NCBI GenBank assembly: GCA_947471745.1
Contig: CANJKZ010000400.1
Span: 1,302,001 to 1,366,000 of the forward strand
From: Closterium sp. Naga37s-1
Taxonomy: Eukaryota; Streptophyta; Zygnematophyceae; Desmidiales; Closteriaceae
Direction: 5' to 3'
Length of the DNA stretch: 64,000 bases
The translations under genes were made by a program, and so were the position numbers. The notes under the pieces are model-generated. The model made no database searches and was not told the origin of the DNA. It was given only the letters and a program-made list of their open reading frames with translations. Below are positions 13,022-34,699 of the stretch, piece by piece (positions within the stretch are counted from its first letter, which is position 1; each line of letters begins with the position of its first letter).

Positions 13022-14802
13022 ATGGCTGCTGCTCTTTCCTCCGGCGTCCAGTCCAAGGTGCTCTCCGTGAAGGCCGCTCCCGCAAAGGGCTTCGGTGCCC
13101 TCAAGAGCGAGATTCACAATGTGACGGTCGGTAGCTCTTTCTCCACTGGCGCTGAGATCACTGCGAAGGCCACTTTGAAGTCCCGTTCTAGCAATGTCAG
13201 GAGGCCCATGCTCGTAGTCTGCAAGACTGGCAATAAGACCGTCGTGGTCGGTCTTGCCGCCGATTCAGGATGCGGGAAGAGCACATTCATGAGGCGCATG
13301 ACAGGTGTGTTTGGAGGCTCGGCTTCTCCCCCCAAGGGAGGCAACCCGGACTCCAACACCCTTCTCAGCGACATGACCACCGTTATTTGCCTCGACGACT
13401 ACCATTCGCTCGACCGCAACGGTCGCAAGGTGGCGAATGTTACGGCGCTGGATCCCAAGGCGAACGACTTCGACCTGATGTACGAGCAGGTGAAGGCGCT
13501 CAAGGAAGGCAAGTCCGTGATGAAGCCCATTTACAACCACGTGTCCGGCCTTCTCGACCCGCCGGAACTCATCGAGTCCCCCGACATTCTCGTCATCGAG
13601 GGCCTTCACCCCATGTACGTCTCGCATTTTGTTTTTCCGTCTTTTTCGTTGTTGTCGATCCTGGCTTTTACGTCTAGGATTTCTCGTCTAAATCCTGTCT
13701 GTTGTTGGTGTCAGGTATGATGAGCGCGTGCGAGATCTCATAGATTTCAGCATTTATCTTGATATCAGCGATGAGGTCAAGTTCGCCTGGAAGATCCAGG
13801 TACGCAGTTCTTCGGCACTGTTTCCGCAGTTCCGATGACTTCTGACAGAAATCCCCTGCACATTGTATGTATTTGGGCCCATAATCCAACATTTCCTTGC
13901 TTCTTGCAGCGTGACATGGCTGAGCGCGGTCACAGCCTGGAGAGCATCAAGGCTTCGATTCAAGCGAGGAAGCCAGACTTCGACGCCTACATTGGTATGC
14001 TGCCTCATTCCATCACATTGTATCACATTCAATCGACATATTTATTGTTTCAATTTACAAGTGGGCATGAACGAATAAAGAACAATAATCGTGGAAGCTT
14101 CATTCATTGTCCTCCCCCCCCAAACATTCCACCTTCAAACTCCGTCAGATCCGCAGAAGGAGCACGCGGATGTGGTGATTCAGGTGCTGCCGACACAGCT
14201 GATTCCCGACGACAACGAGGGGAAGGTGCTGCGCGTGCGCATGGTGCAGAAGGAGGGCCTCGGGACGTTCGACCCCGTGTACCTGTTCGACGAGGGCTCC
14301 AGCATCTCCTGGATCCCCTGCGGCCGCAAGCTCACCTGCTCCTACCCGGGCATCAAGTTCTTCTACGGCCCTGACACCTACTTCGGGAATCCGGTGAGTA
14401 ACAGACAATGTTAGAGTGCCCGGTATGTCTCTGCCTGATTTCGGACCTAAAGAAGTGGTGCATCAGAACAAGTATTGAACGAACTTCAAGCGCAGACTTT
14501 CGTGTTCAAGATCCACACGATTCACTTACACCGTTCTAAACAAATCATTCTTCCTTACCAACAATCAGGTGTCTGTTCTGGAGATGGACGGCCAGTTCGA
14601 CAAGCTGGACGAGCTGATCTATGTGGAGAGCCATCTGAGCAACACGTCCACCAAGTTCTACGGAGAGATCACCCAGCAGATGCTCAAGAACGCCGACTTC
14701 CCTGGTAGCAACAACGGCACAGGCTTCCTGCAGACCATAGTGGGGCTCAAGCTGCGCGAGGCCTATGAGCGCATTGTTGCTGAGTCCCCTGTTGCTGCTT
14801 AA
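13022..14802 (+). CDS. PRK: Phosphoribulokinase, chloroplastic
   Basis: Phosphorylates ribulose 5-phosphate to ribulose 1,5-bisphosphate in the Calvin cycle, in the plastid stroma. Five exons (13022-13614, 13715-13799, 13910-13994, 14149-14393, 14569-14802) give 413 aa with consistent phases and a TAA stop. The first ~66 residues are Ser/Ala/Lys-rich and acidic-poor, as in a transit peptide; the mature protein probably begins near VVCKTGN. The P-loop GLAADSGCGKST spans about residues 78-88 and carries Cys84. Cys123 lies in TVICLDDYHSLDR; these correspond to the two N-terminal thioredoxin-regulated cysteines (Cys16/Cys55 in spinach numbering). The C-terminal regulatory pair is Cys312/Cys318 in WIPCGRKLTC. 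The enzyme is thus predicted to be light/redox regulated and to bind CP12/GAPDH. The start is the first ATG giving a transit peptide. Complete and intact. Confidence 0.97.
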
Positions 14803-15364
14803 CTAAGGATAATAATGTTTTAAGATACGCATTTTCCATTGTGCTTTCAGTGGAGCCTAGTCTGGAGGAGATTAGACAACTGTACTGTAAATAGCACGAG
14901 AAGCATTAATGCACAAACCACAGCTCTACTAGGGTACCCTACCGTATTACCGTATCCTTGGTTGTCTCTCAATCTGTAAGGATCAAGCTATCTTGGTGTG
15001 CCCCAGCTCTCTGTGCTCACCCAGATATTCATGTGAGCTATGCAATATACAGTAGATAAGACGGCTACAACAATATCAGATCAGAAGTTCCTGCCCTATT
15101 AGACACTCCCTAAGGCTATCTTTGCAGGGGAGCTGGGCAAGCTCGAACTGTACTGTAACAAGCCACAAAATAAAAACGACGCATGCTGCGGTGGACAAAA
15201 GGTCAAACATTTTCATCCTTATTCAAGAACATGCACCTCGATCCCTAACAGTGGAGCGGAGGGCCTGTGGAATATCGCACCACATTTGCACGCACCAGTA
15301 CGGTGAATTGCAGCTGCTTGCCAAGCACAGCTGAGAAAAAAACGCACACAAATACCCCCCATAA
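14803..15364. other. Convergent 3' spacer between PRK and the receptor kinase
   Basis: Holds the 3' UTRs of the two convergent genes. It is AT-richer than the flanks, with no exon-like sequence and no RNA gene seen. Confidence 0.6.
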
Positions 15365-25080
<9,716 letters not shown>

Positions 25081-25116
25081 CGTTACGGACAATATCATAC
25101 TTCCAACGTTTGACAC

Positions 25117-25851
25117 AAAGCTAACGTTTCACACGAATCGAGGGCACCTTCAATCCGACGAACAATACGCTTCCAGCCTAGTACCTCCGAGAGAGCCAGA
25201 AAGCGTTACATATGAGGTGAGGAAGAGGGCGGTGCGCACTGGGACGATTCATGGGCGCGTCTTTTACAGGCAGCAGCCAACGTCATCCGTCTAGAGCAAT
25301 CGACGAACCTCCTACATAGCCATTGTTGGCACAACCTGATAAGTTTTGACCTTCGCTTTAGGGTTGCACCACAAATCAGTCACCAAGCCTATTTCGTTCT
25401 AGTGACTAGTCCCTGCCAGTTGTGACGGCGAGGCGATAAGATGGGATGGGAGTTCAATAATGATGTAGCTTCATGGACAGCTCCTCCAGTGATGCGACGT
25501 CGCCTAGGCAGAACCGCACAGCGGGCGAAACGTAGGGACCCACAAAGCAAAATCTTCGCTAATTTGTCGTGAAGATCGTACAGTCCGATCGTGATGATTT
25601 GGGCAGAGAGAGGTAACCAGGCACAAGTCAACCGATTTCACGAAACAAATCTGCGCTCAGATGTTTTACTTGTACCGTAGCGACATTTTCAATGGTAACC
25701 AGGAATCCCGAAAGTACTTGACCAACAACAAACCAGAATCAAGGCACCGCACCGCACACCAGCTCTCCATATTTTCACGTACTAGCGTACGCACATCCAG
25801 CAATTCTCTCAAGACAGTCAAATCAAGAATGCAACACTTTTGTTCTCAGAC
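25117..25851. other. Divergent spacer between the receptor kinase and a + strand gene
   Basis: Must hold the two divergent promoters. I see no exon-like segment and no motif strong enough to name. Confidence 0.55.
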
Positions 25852-26625
25852 ATGGCTTCCAGGAATGAACTATCACCTCAACCCATGCTCATGAAGGCTA
25901 CCTTGTGTTTCCTGGTTATTCTTCCAACAGCCTATGCAGTCATTGTCGACAAGAACGAGGGTGTCTCAGGTCTGGCTTTCAGATAAGAAAATGAACGCAC
26001 ACCATAACGTTCATCGAAACATCAGTCAGACTCATCAGCTTCCCTTTTGGCAGGCTTCGTCCCATTTCAGGCTGTGCATTTTCTGGGCGTCACCATGATC
26101 GATAATGAGTGCTCTTCCGCTTGTCATCTTCATGTAATCGAGCTCAGCAATGCAAGGGTTCTCCAGGAACTGGCACTTTCGTCGGATTATTTTGCAGAAG
26201 TACCATTGATCGACTTGCAGCGGGATATGATTTACGAAGCAAGCATCACGTGCGGCGACGTCGGCTGCTTATCAGGTCAGCCCGTTGTTGTGTAAGAAGC
26301 TTCAAGTCACCAATGCTCACCTCGTATTTCCATGGCAGATCCCCCGAAGCTTGTATTCCAGTCATCTAATGAAAAAGTTTCACACATCGGAAACATTACA
26401 ATCAAGCTGAAAGAAACAAACGCTCCACTCATTCAGGCGGAAATCTCGGCGGAGCACTCATCATCAGTATCGCTTCAGCAGGAGGACTTCTCTGAAACAA
26501 GCTGTAACTGCTCAGCTGTTGACGAAGATGCTATTGTGAATCCAGAACGATTTCCACGCTGGGTGTTTCCAGCTGTTGGATTAACTGCCCTAGTATTGGC
26601 ATCAGTATTGGTGCTCTATTTTTAA
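25852..26625 (+). CDS. Small type I membrane protein, unrecognised
   Basis: Three exons (25852-25969, 26054-26275, 26339-26625) join in consistent phase to 208 aa. The N-terminus (MLMKATLCFLVILPTAYA) looks like a signal peptide, with MASRNELSPQP in front. A lumenal or extracellular part follows with paired cysteines (NECSSACHLHVIEL, CGDVGC, CNC). The C-terminal hydrophobic helix WVFPAVGLTALVLASVLVLYF ends at the stop, so there is essentially no cytosolic tail. Topology therefore suggests a small secretory-pathway protein held by a C-terminal anchor. NIT and NCS sites offer possible N-glycosylation. I do not recognise the family and assign no function. The gene structure is well supported by clean GT-AG borders and frame continuity. 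The upstream receptor kinase is divergent. Confidence 0.82.
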
Positions 26626-26974
26626 TTACCTGGGAAATGTACCAGGAAGCCAATATTTCAAGACCACAAGAGATTACTGTATTGTGAATTCAGAATGATT
26701 CCCAAAATTGGTTTTCCCACCTGCTGGATAAACTTCAATCGGTTTGGAACCGGGTGCACTCATACGTATCAACTACCGCTAACTACCGTACCTGTGCACC
26801 GTATCAGGCCCAGTTTTGTTTGACGTCAGGAAAAACTTAATATTCCAGTCCACACAAGTGGGGCAAACATTTCGCATAGAATGTGAAGTCTGCCTATTAT
26901 TGGAAAGCTCACATAACTGATGCCTGACCTAACACATGTATTTTTTGCAGGATACTTCCAAAACATTCAGCCTG
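26626..26974. other. Convergent 3' spacer
   Basis: 3' ends of the small membrane protein gene and of the SMP/C2 gene meet here; nothing else seen. Confidence 0.55.
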
Positions 26975-29900
26975 TCAGCTGGCTTCAGCAAGCAAGCGCC
27001 ACTGGAGTTCCAACTTTAAATACCCCTGCTTTGTGTGATGGAGCTGGAAAATGTCGACAATGCGTTTGTTCTTCAGCGCATCACACAAAGGGATCTCCAC
27101 GGAACCCACCATCTTCTCTGCAGAACCAACCAGCATTGCTTCTGGGCTCCGACTCCACACCTCGATCAGCAGTTTTTCAGTAACTGGAGGTTGATCAAGC
27201 AGAAATTCAAACGACTCTTCCCACTGTGGATTCCCCCTACCTTCAGCAACCTGCAGTCATGGAATCAAATCGACATACTCAAAGTAGCAAAAATGATGTC
27301 AAGGCAGCTCTCAAGGGACAAACTTTGGAGGATAATGAGCTCTCACCTTGGTCACTCGCTCCTCTCCTGCAAGAAACACCTTGCACAGAAATTGAGCTTC
27401 GTCCGGGTTTTTCCCCAGCCAGCTGCTTGCATCTAGATCCAAACCTCTCCACACAGCCACCTCCAGCAAGCCAGGCCCATCAGCATGAAGTTGCAGGCGC
27501 GGTTGCATTCCAGGTCTTGCGAGCACTGCATCTTCCGATAGAAGCTTCCGCGGCATTGTCTCGCTTTGCAGGACTCTGAAGGTTGCAATGAGTTCTAGCT
27601 CACCGCATGGCAGGCCCCGGTTGCTCCAGAGACCTAGCGTGAAGTGCTGCAGAAGGGAATGACAGCAAGAACACAGATGGCTGCAGTGAGTAGCTCCTGT
27701 ATTATATCAGCACACAGCCCTTTGCAGACCTTCCAAACTGATAAAAACTTGTTGTTCCAGGCAGCTAACATCTACACGTCTCTTCAAGTGGACATACCTG
27801 CGAAATTCCTGGCTGCAGATTGCTGATGTGAAGAACACAGGAGCCGATCAAACTGTCCACCAGCAGTGCTGTCGCATCGTGAACCTCAAATGTCAGGGCA
27901 TCCGCCTCCTGATCGATCACAGGCAGACGAAGCACCTCACGCCACACCGGGTCACAGGTGTAGGACTCAATGGCGGTGGACACAGAACGGCTTGGATCGA
28001 TGTAAGCCTGCAAAAAAATAGTCATCCATTTCCATAAGCATTTTTTTTCTCGTTGCAACTAACAAGCTTTCGATCCACTAACGCACCTTGACATAGGGTG
28101 ATGGATACAGGATATTCTGTGCCAGAAGTAGTCCTGTTTGAGTTAGCTCTGTGGCCTCCACTACCTCCACTGTCACGGTACCAACTGCTCGCTTGGTTCT
28201 ACCTGTTGTCACTGCTGCTGCCTTCGTGCGGAGTGTGAAGCGCCTTGGCCATAGCATGTGACCCGCAATAGCCGATTGGATCTTCTTGTGCAAGAGGCCG
28301 GAGATGCCAGGAAGTGACATGAGGTCAAGCCCCGCATAGGCGGAAAGACAGAAGTCCAGTTCTGGCTGCATCAAGACATCAAAACACGATATGTGGTAAT
28401 GGCATGGAATCAGCATGGCTTCAATGTTCTCGAGTGGACGGTCATGAGTCTGCGAAGTGATTACGAGCTCCTGTTGTCTTACGCTTTCGAGGAAAGAGAA
28501 GTGGACGTTCCCAAAGCAAGGGAATTTGGGAACCAATGGAGCGAACGACACGCGCAAGACTGCTCTCCCCACGAATTGAGAGAGGTGCAAGGTGGATGAG
28601 CAGTCATCGTTTTCTTCGACTGCTGGAAGTCTCAGCACACTCCCTGGCAAAGTCAAGATGGCCCTTGCGTTGGAGTTCGTGGCGAGGTGCAACTTGAGGT
28701 CAAGCACGGCTGCAGACTCATGAGATTCGACCATCTGCTTTCCTCGGTGAGTGATAAGGGATGAAAGGAAGAGGGGATGAGAAGAAGATTGGAGGGACAG
28801 CAAGAGTCAAGTGTTTTGTAAAAGGTCCAACCAATACATGACATTAAAGAGTGGAAGCTTTGGGGCTGAAGAAACGAAATGTGACAGAGCCTGTTCATCC
28901 TGGCTATTGAGCAACCCAACGCTGAACCCATCACTGCGCACCTTGACATACTCCACTACCAGGGGGAACGACCCGAACGAAAAGTCTTCAATTTGAAGCA
29001 AGTTGTCCGGAAATCGTTTATGCCTGCAAATGGCCTGGTGGGGAGAGACAAGATCGCATCATCTTTTGCCTGTGACTCTGCGAAAACTCTAAAGTAAGTG
29101 TGCAGTGAATGCGCTTGCATGTAGCTGAGACGAGCCTAGAGTTAAGTTCCCTACTCTCATGTCAGGGCAACAGGAGCTGGGCTAGGATCTGGACGCAGGA
29201 CTCACCGGCCACAGCTTTTCCACAAAGATTTTGCTGAGTGCGGGATTCAGCACATGCCAGAATCGCGCAATCACATGGTTCAGCCAGCGATCCGGCTCCA
29301 AGCCAGGGTCTTTCACCCAGCCTGGCAGAGAGCCTCGGAGCCGATCCAAGTGATCCTCGTCTGTCACTGCTAGCACCCGCCGGACCTGCATCAAGAGCGA
29401 GTTCTTAGACACGTGGTAAGCATTGCATTACCCCCTGATGCAAGAAGAATTCAACATTCACGTAGCGTCTGACTGTGCATGTCTTGCCCTGCATTTCATA
29501 TCATTTCCAATGCCTTACTTGGGGAGTGCTGACTTCAAACGATCGTCGCTTGTCCAGAAGCCTACATCCGGTCACGAGAGAAACGGCCAGTCCAATGGAG
29601 AAGCCAAGAGCATCGACCAGCAGACCCAGAGAAAAGCTTCGCAGCGACGGCCAGAGCAGCTCCGCCACCTTGCGGCCAAGCAGAGAGCCCAGGGACTTCA
29701 GCCAGGAAACTCTCTTTCTTTTAGTTTCGGTCCTCGACTGTGGTTCCCGCAGTTGGCCTTCCTCTAGCTGGTGAGGGTGGTTATGCTGCTGCGGGGCCAT
29801 GTGGAGACGGGAAGGAATATGAACGGTGGGTTTGTTCAAAGCCATGGATACCACACTCGGCGGCATACTAGCTACGGACATGGCCTTGGGACCTGTAGCG

Positions 29901-30004
29901 GTTTCTGCGGGCTGAGCCGCGACAGCCTCTCCGACTGGTCCTGCGGCAAACCCTGCAGCGGGCTTTGCGGCGGGACCTGGACTGAGCTCTGCTGGCTCTG
30001 CCAT
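26975..30004 (-). CDS. SMP and C2 domain membrane-contact-site protein (plant synaptotagmin / NTMC2-like)
   Basis: Seven exons in transcript order: 30004-29519, 29385-29206, 29034-28942, 28734-28087, 28007-27798, 27646-27347, 27250-26975. All introns are phase 0 and the total is 730 aa. Residues 1-~110 are Ala/Pro-rich and likely disordered; a hydrophobic segment at about 122-145 (GLLVDALGFSIGLAVSLVTG) anchors the protein. The SMP domain runs from about 175 to 430: it starts LPGWVKDPGLEPDRWLNHVI, includes VLRVSFAPLVPKFPCFG, and ends LPGISGLLHKKI...MLWPRRF. Two C2 domains follow, about 435-540 and 585-725 (NPQWEESFEF). In known relatives SMP moves lipids between ER and plasma membrane while C2 domains bind the partner membrane. 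The second C2 has WSRSPE where a Ca2+-binding DxD loop is usual, so it is probably calcium independent. MAEPAELSP is the preferred start; a longer in-frame extension upstream looks noncoding. Confidence 0.93.
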
Positions 30005-30439
30005 GGCCGTCGCGGTTGTGTGGGGAGGGTGAACGTTGGCGGCGGCGAAAACATGGGGATTGGATTGTTGGAAGTGACATCTCTTCAGTGGAGTGGAGGG
30101 ATTGCAAGCAGTCAAGACAACTGAGCAGGACAACGTAATCCTTGCCAACAGGGGCGATGTGCTGGTGGAAGTGGCGGGGGGGACGGGGAGGATTGAGTGA
30201 TGATTGGAGCATATTTGTTCACTTTTGTGAGTGCAGTACAGTTCATGTGTACGATTTGTTTTCTTACCGCACGTGCTAACATCGAGACACCCTTTCACAT
30301 TCTCATGAGGATGAATGGTGGATTCAGTCCGCACAATATTACAGTGAAGTGAAGGCGCGCCAGCAGCCACTTGCCCCCAACGTGTGCGCTCATTCATGAG
30401 AAGCTTTAGCACCGAGTCACCGCCTTAGTCCGTCTCACT
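30005..30439. other. Short divergent intergenic region (SMP/C2 gene and TRAPPC8)
   Basis: 435 bp between two divergent start codons, so a shared or bidirectional promoter is likely. No specific element can be named with confidence. Confidence 0.5.
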
Positions 30440-33400
30440 ATGGATCTGTTAACAGGAGCGCCGATGACGCGGGGCGGGTCAGGGTACCAGCGCAGCAGCA
30501 TGGAGCGGTCGATGCTGGGGGAGAGCCTCCGCGAGCGCATGTGCCCCGCCCTTATGGTGCTCTCGACCGCCGCCGCTGAGGCTGCCTGCCAACGCGCTGA
30601 GCTTCGTCGACCTGCTCCGCCCGCACTGCGAGTTCTCCAACCTCAACGGTGAGATTCCAATCTCGCTGTTATTCGGTGCACGCTAACGTGCTTTTCCATG
30701 TCGACGATGACTGGCATCCTCCTCCCTTCGACTGTATCCTGACTGCGCCGACGTTGTTAAGATCCCACGCCTCATCAGCCCTCATCCACGTCTCACTCCC
30801 TCGTCCCCTTTCCTGTCGCGCTCCCGCTTCCTCCCCTCGCGCCACCTCTCCTGCAGTGCCCGTGCGCACGGCGGGCGAGCATTCGTACCGCCTGCACGAC
30901 TTTCGCGTGCGAGTATTCTATGCTAGCGAAATCCAGCAACCGTCCCAAGAGGTACCCGGGGGGATGGGAATGCACATTCGTAGCCTTATTTTTGTCTAGT
31001 CGTTATATGCTGATTTCTCTGTGCGCTATGGTGGTCCGGGAGCAGGCAGCAGAAGATTTCTGTGTGCGCTTTGTGACAAACGCGAGTGAGGCGGCAGACG
31101 CAGAGCTGATGGGGGCAGACCCGAGCGACCTCAACTCTATCATTGGCAGTGAGTTGACGTGAGGGGGGGCGTGACCTTTTGAGCCGTACCCAAGAGCATG
31201 ACGGGAAGAAGGGAGTTATGAATGGGGGATTGTGAGTTATGAGGGGGAATTATGAGCAGCAGCAAGCACTGAGCTTACCTAATCTCATTTACGAAGATGA
31301 GAGCGCACATGCAAAGTGGACTGAGCTACGTATACGATGCATTCCTCTGCACCGCATCTGGATGTCTCTCGCCTCTCCTCTCTACTCCACCCTCTCACCC
31401 CCCCGGAACCCCCACCCTCGTCCCCCAAATTCATTCAGTCCAGTAGAACCTTCGTGCAGAGTCTGGGCAAGAGCATGTGCTATGATGTTTTATCCCTCCC
31501 TTACTGCACTCTTCCCATTTGGCCCTTTTCCCCCATTCACCCTGAATCCTCGTTTCCTTTCCCCACCCTTTTCGTCTATGTGGCTACAGTGGCCAATGCG
31601 GAGAACCGGACTTGTTGGTTTCAGCGTTTTACCGACGAGTTCATGCGCACGCTCGTCTTTTCTGACCACGAGACCTTTGATCATCCCATTGCATGTAAGC
31701 TCCCTCCTCAATGTCCACTTTTATGAAGGCACATCTCCCTTTGCTCGCCCTTTTATCTTTCTGCGTCCTTGTCTCTGTTTACCGAACTTCTTTGCTTGGA
31801 CGACAACTACAAATCCATCTGCGTTCAACTCACTGTCCTGCAATGTTCCGCTTCTACATCCACCGACGCCCACCCACCACCCCAGGTCTGCTGGTCGCAT
31901 CCACGTCAGAGCCCTTCCCTGTGCGCGCATTGCGTGAGCTCATGACTCCCGAGCGCCTGCCCGCGCTCTACCGCGACGGCACCATGGACCCCAAGCTGCA
32001 CCTGCACTACCTCCTCCTGCACGACTGCTCCTCCCTCGGCCCTCCCTCCGCCTCCTCTCAAGTCGAGCTCACTATAGCTGAGATGCGTGCTGCTTTTGGG
32101 AGTCCTGTCTGCCGCTTGTTGCCTATCAACTCTGCCGCTGCTCCCAGCCAGTCTCGGCCTGACATCTGGACCAAGCACCGCCCTGTCCCCGTTGGAGGGG
32201 TCGCGCCGCCTCCTCCTGCCGGCACTGCGGTAAGGAGGACTCGTGGTATCGGCTTTGGGCTAACCACAACGCCCTGCTCTTCTTCCCCCACTCTCCCCCA
32301 ACCTCTCATCTCCCCTTCACGAAACCCCTTCGCTCTCCCTCCCTCCTCCTCTCCTCCTTCACCCTCCTTTTTCTCCCCTACGTCCTGCAGTTGCCGCAGA
32401 GCCCCTCAGGTCCGCCGGTGTCGGGGGCGGCGGGGCAGTATATGAGTGAGGCGGATGTGAGGGAGGTGGCGGACATGATGATGGAGCTCAGCGTCAAGCA
32501 CCTCGTACCACACCTCGAGCGAAAGGCGCGAGACCTCAACCAGCAGGTTGGTGGAGGAACTTAATGATCCGGCAAGTGGGACCAGCAGGCAGTTTGTGGT
32601 GTTTTCCTCGCCTCCCGTCTACATCATCTTCAGTCTCTGTTTTTGTCTGGGCCTTCAATACATGTGAACGCGAGCAAGTCTGTGTAAATGTGTGGATATG
32701 TGCACGTGTATGTATGCGGGTGTTTGTTTGTGTTTGCATCCACGAATATGAATGCCCCAGATCTCAGCCAGTCGTCGTGGCCTACGCAACCAGATCAAGA
32801 ACTTGTGGTTTGGCAAGGGGAAGGAAGAGTCGGCAGACGCCACACCTGGCGTGTAAGCACCTCTCGTCTCCCGTCCCTTCCTTGCCATGTACCTTTCGTC
32901 CCTCTGACACGAACCCCACTTAATCCCCCTCCCTTATCGCACTTTGTTTTCTCTGTGGTATTTCGTTTCCTCGCTCTGATTCCTTCCCAGCCATCCTCCT
33001 CCTGCCCCTTCTTGGCCAGTACCAAACTCATCCATCTCTCTCCTTCTCACACCCCTTCACCATCCTCTCAGCTACACCTACCGCTCCCCTGAGTCTCAGA
33101 TTCGCCAGCTGGCGGACGCAGCCATGATGTTGCAGGACTTCCAACTGGCACTGGACAACTACCGGCTCGTGGCGGCAGACTACCGCAGAGACAAGGCGTG
33201 GAAGCACTATGCTGGGGCACAGGTCAGTCTATTGCGGAACACTGATTCTTTAGGAGTTCCAATGATGTGAAGCACTTTGTTTGTGTTCTCTGTACGCACT
33301 TTAAGTTGCTTCATCGTGCTCTGCTTTGTTTCTAAGCTTCATCACCCCCGTTTTGACTTCCTGTTTTTGCACCTGACTGCAATTCTTTTGTGCATGTGTA

Positions 33401-33677
33401 GTTTGCTTTCAACATTTGTGCCACGTCATCGATGTCTGTGCGCATGATTGTGCATGCACGCGTCCATGTATGTGTGTGCGATTGGCTCTGCAATTGTGCG
33501 GGTGTGTGCAACTGGGTGTGCGGTTGCGTGTTAGCATGTTTGTGTAAATGATGGGGGATTGGGTTGAGTGAATCTTGATGTGTTTTCCAGGAAATGGTGG
33601 CCGTATCACTTTTTCTCTTGGAGATTTCTCGAAGGGAGATGGAGCAGTGCATGGAGAGCGCTTACGCCTCATACCAG
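30440..33677 (+). CDS. TRAPPC8: TRAPPC8/Trs85 N-terminal region, cut short and frameshifted
   Basis: Subunit of the TRAPP vesicle-tethering complex that activates Rab GTPases in secretion and autophagy. Exons: 30440-30648, 30857-30951, 31046-31148, 31590-31694, 31886-32229, 32391-32546, 32761-32852, 33072-33222, 33591-33677. Typical family blocks read in order: LMVLSTAAAEAAC, NALSFVDLLRPHCEF, VPVRTAGEHSYRLHDF, LVFSDHETFDHPIACLL, MDPKLHLHYLLLHD, SRRGLRNQIKNLWFGKGKEE, KAWKHYAGAQEMVAVSLFLL. Plant TRAPPC8 is around 1,300 aa; only about 370 are here. Two oddities are present. Near 30585-30592 the frame changes between EAAC and NALSFV, which is a real frameshift or an assembly error. After exon 9 the intron runs into glutamate decarboxylase sequence at about 33822, and splicing to it would give VPAS then stop. 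The remaining two-thirds is not in the window. Confidence 0.88.
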
Positions 33678-33831
33678 GTAGTTCACTAAGGTCATTCAGG
33701 CACATTTGTCTTGTCACCCCCATCATCTGGTTCTCTCCCCCTTCCTCCCCCTCTCCACGCCTGTCATCATCTCTTTTACACTTCGTTGCCTCTTTTTCTG
33801 TTTCTTCTTCATCATCATCTATTTAATGCAG

Positions 33832-34699
33832 GTTCCAGCCAGCTGATTGCACAGTACTATCAGTTCGTCCGCCTCGGCTTTGAGGTGAGTTCTGCTTTTG
33901 CCATGATTAGGGCCATCAGTGTTGGGGCTGTTCCTGTTTATTCTGTCACATGGTCCTACCCCCGTCCCTCTCTCCCCATCGGCTTCCTGTGATCCTATCC
34001 ACAACCTGAACAACCTCTGCCCTATCCCTTTGATCCCATCTTTTCCCGCACGTCAAACCATACTCGCTACAGGGTTACAGCAAGATCATAGGCAACTGTC
34101 AGTCTAACGCCATGTATCTGAAGAACGCCATATTGGACATGGGGTGCTTTGATATCCTCTCTAAGGACGTCGGCGTGCCCCTCGTCACCTTCGCACTCAA
34201 GGAGAAGGATGGCCCCTTTAACGAGTATGACATTGCTGACGTTCTCAAGCAGTTTGGCTGGATCATCCCTGCTTACACCATGGCACCTGATCTCGAGCAC
34301 GTCACCATGCTCCGCGCTCTCGTCCGAGAGGACTTCTCTCGCTCGCTCGCCGATCGCTTCCTGAATGACGTGCGCATGACACTCAAAATTCTTGAGGACA
34401 GAGGCGCCACCGTTCCTCGCACAGTCACTCCTGCAGCTGCCACTGCTGCTGCTCCCGCTGTTTCCTCCATTCCTGAGGAGGAGGCGCCTGTGACGGCAGA
34501 GGTTCCGAAGCCCAAGTCCAGGATGGCTCGTGACCTGGCAGCGGACGAGGCGTATGTGCTGTCGCCACTGGCAGGCACGCGGCTGATGCCGCCCAATAAG
34601 CTGGAGTACAGCCACTCGATGGACTCGTCTGCTCTGCGCCAGCGCACCTTCAGGGTGTTCAAGAAGAATAGCATTGCCAAGACCAACGGGGTGTGCTAG
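33832..34699 (+). pseudogene. GAD: Glutamate decarboxylase, 5'-truncated copy 0 (last two exons only)
   Basis: Exon 6 (33832-33884, [17 protein letters not shown]) and exon 7 (34073-34699, to KTNGVC and stop) are identical in protein to the full copies. Everything upstream of the last ~10 bases of intron 5 is missing and is replaced by a TRAPPC8 intron. With no PLP-binding core and no start this copy cannot make an enzyme, though it could serve as terminal exons and 3' end of a TRAPPC8 fusion transcript, out of frame. It marks the left border of the array. Confidence 0.93.
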
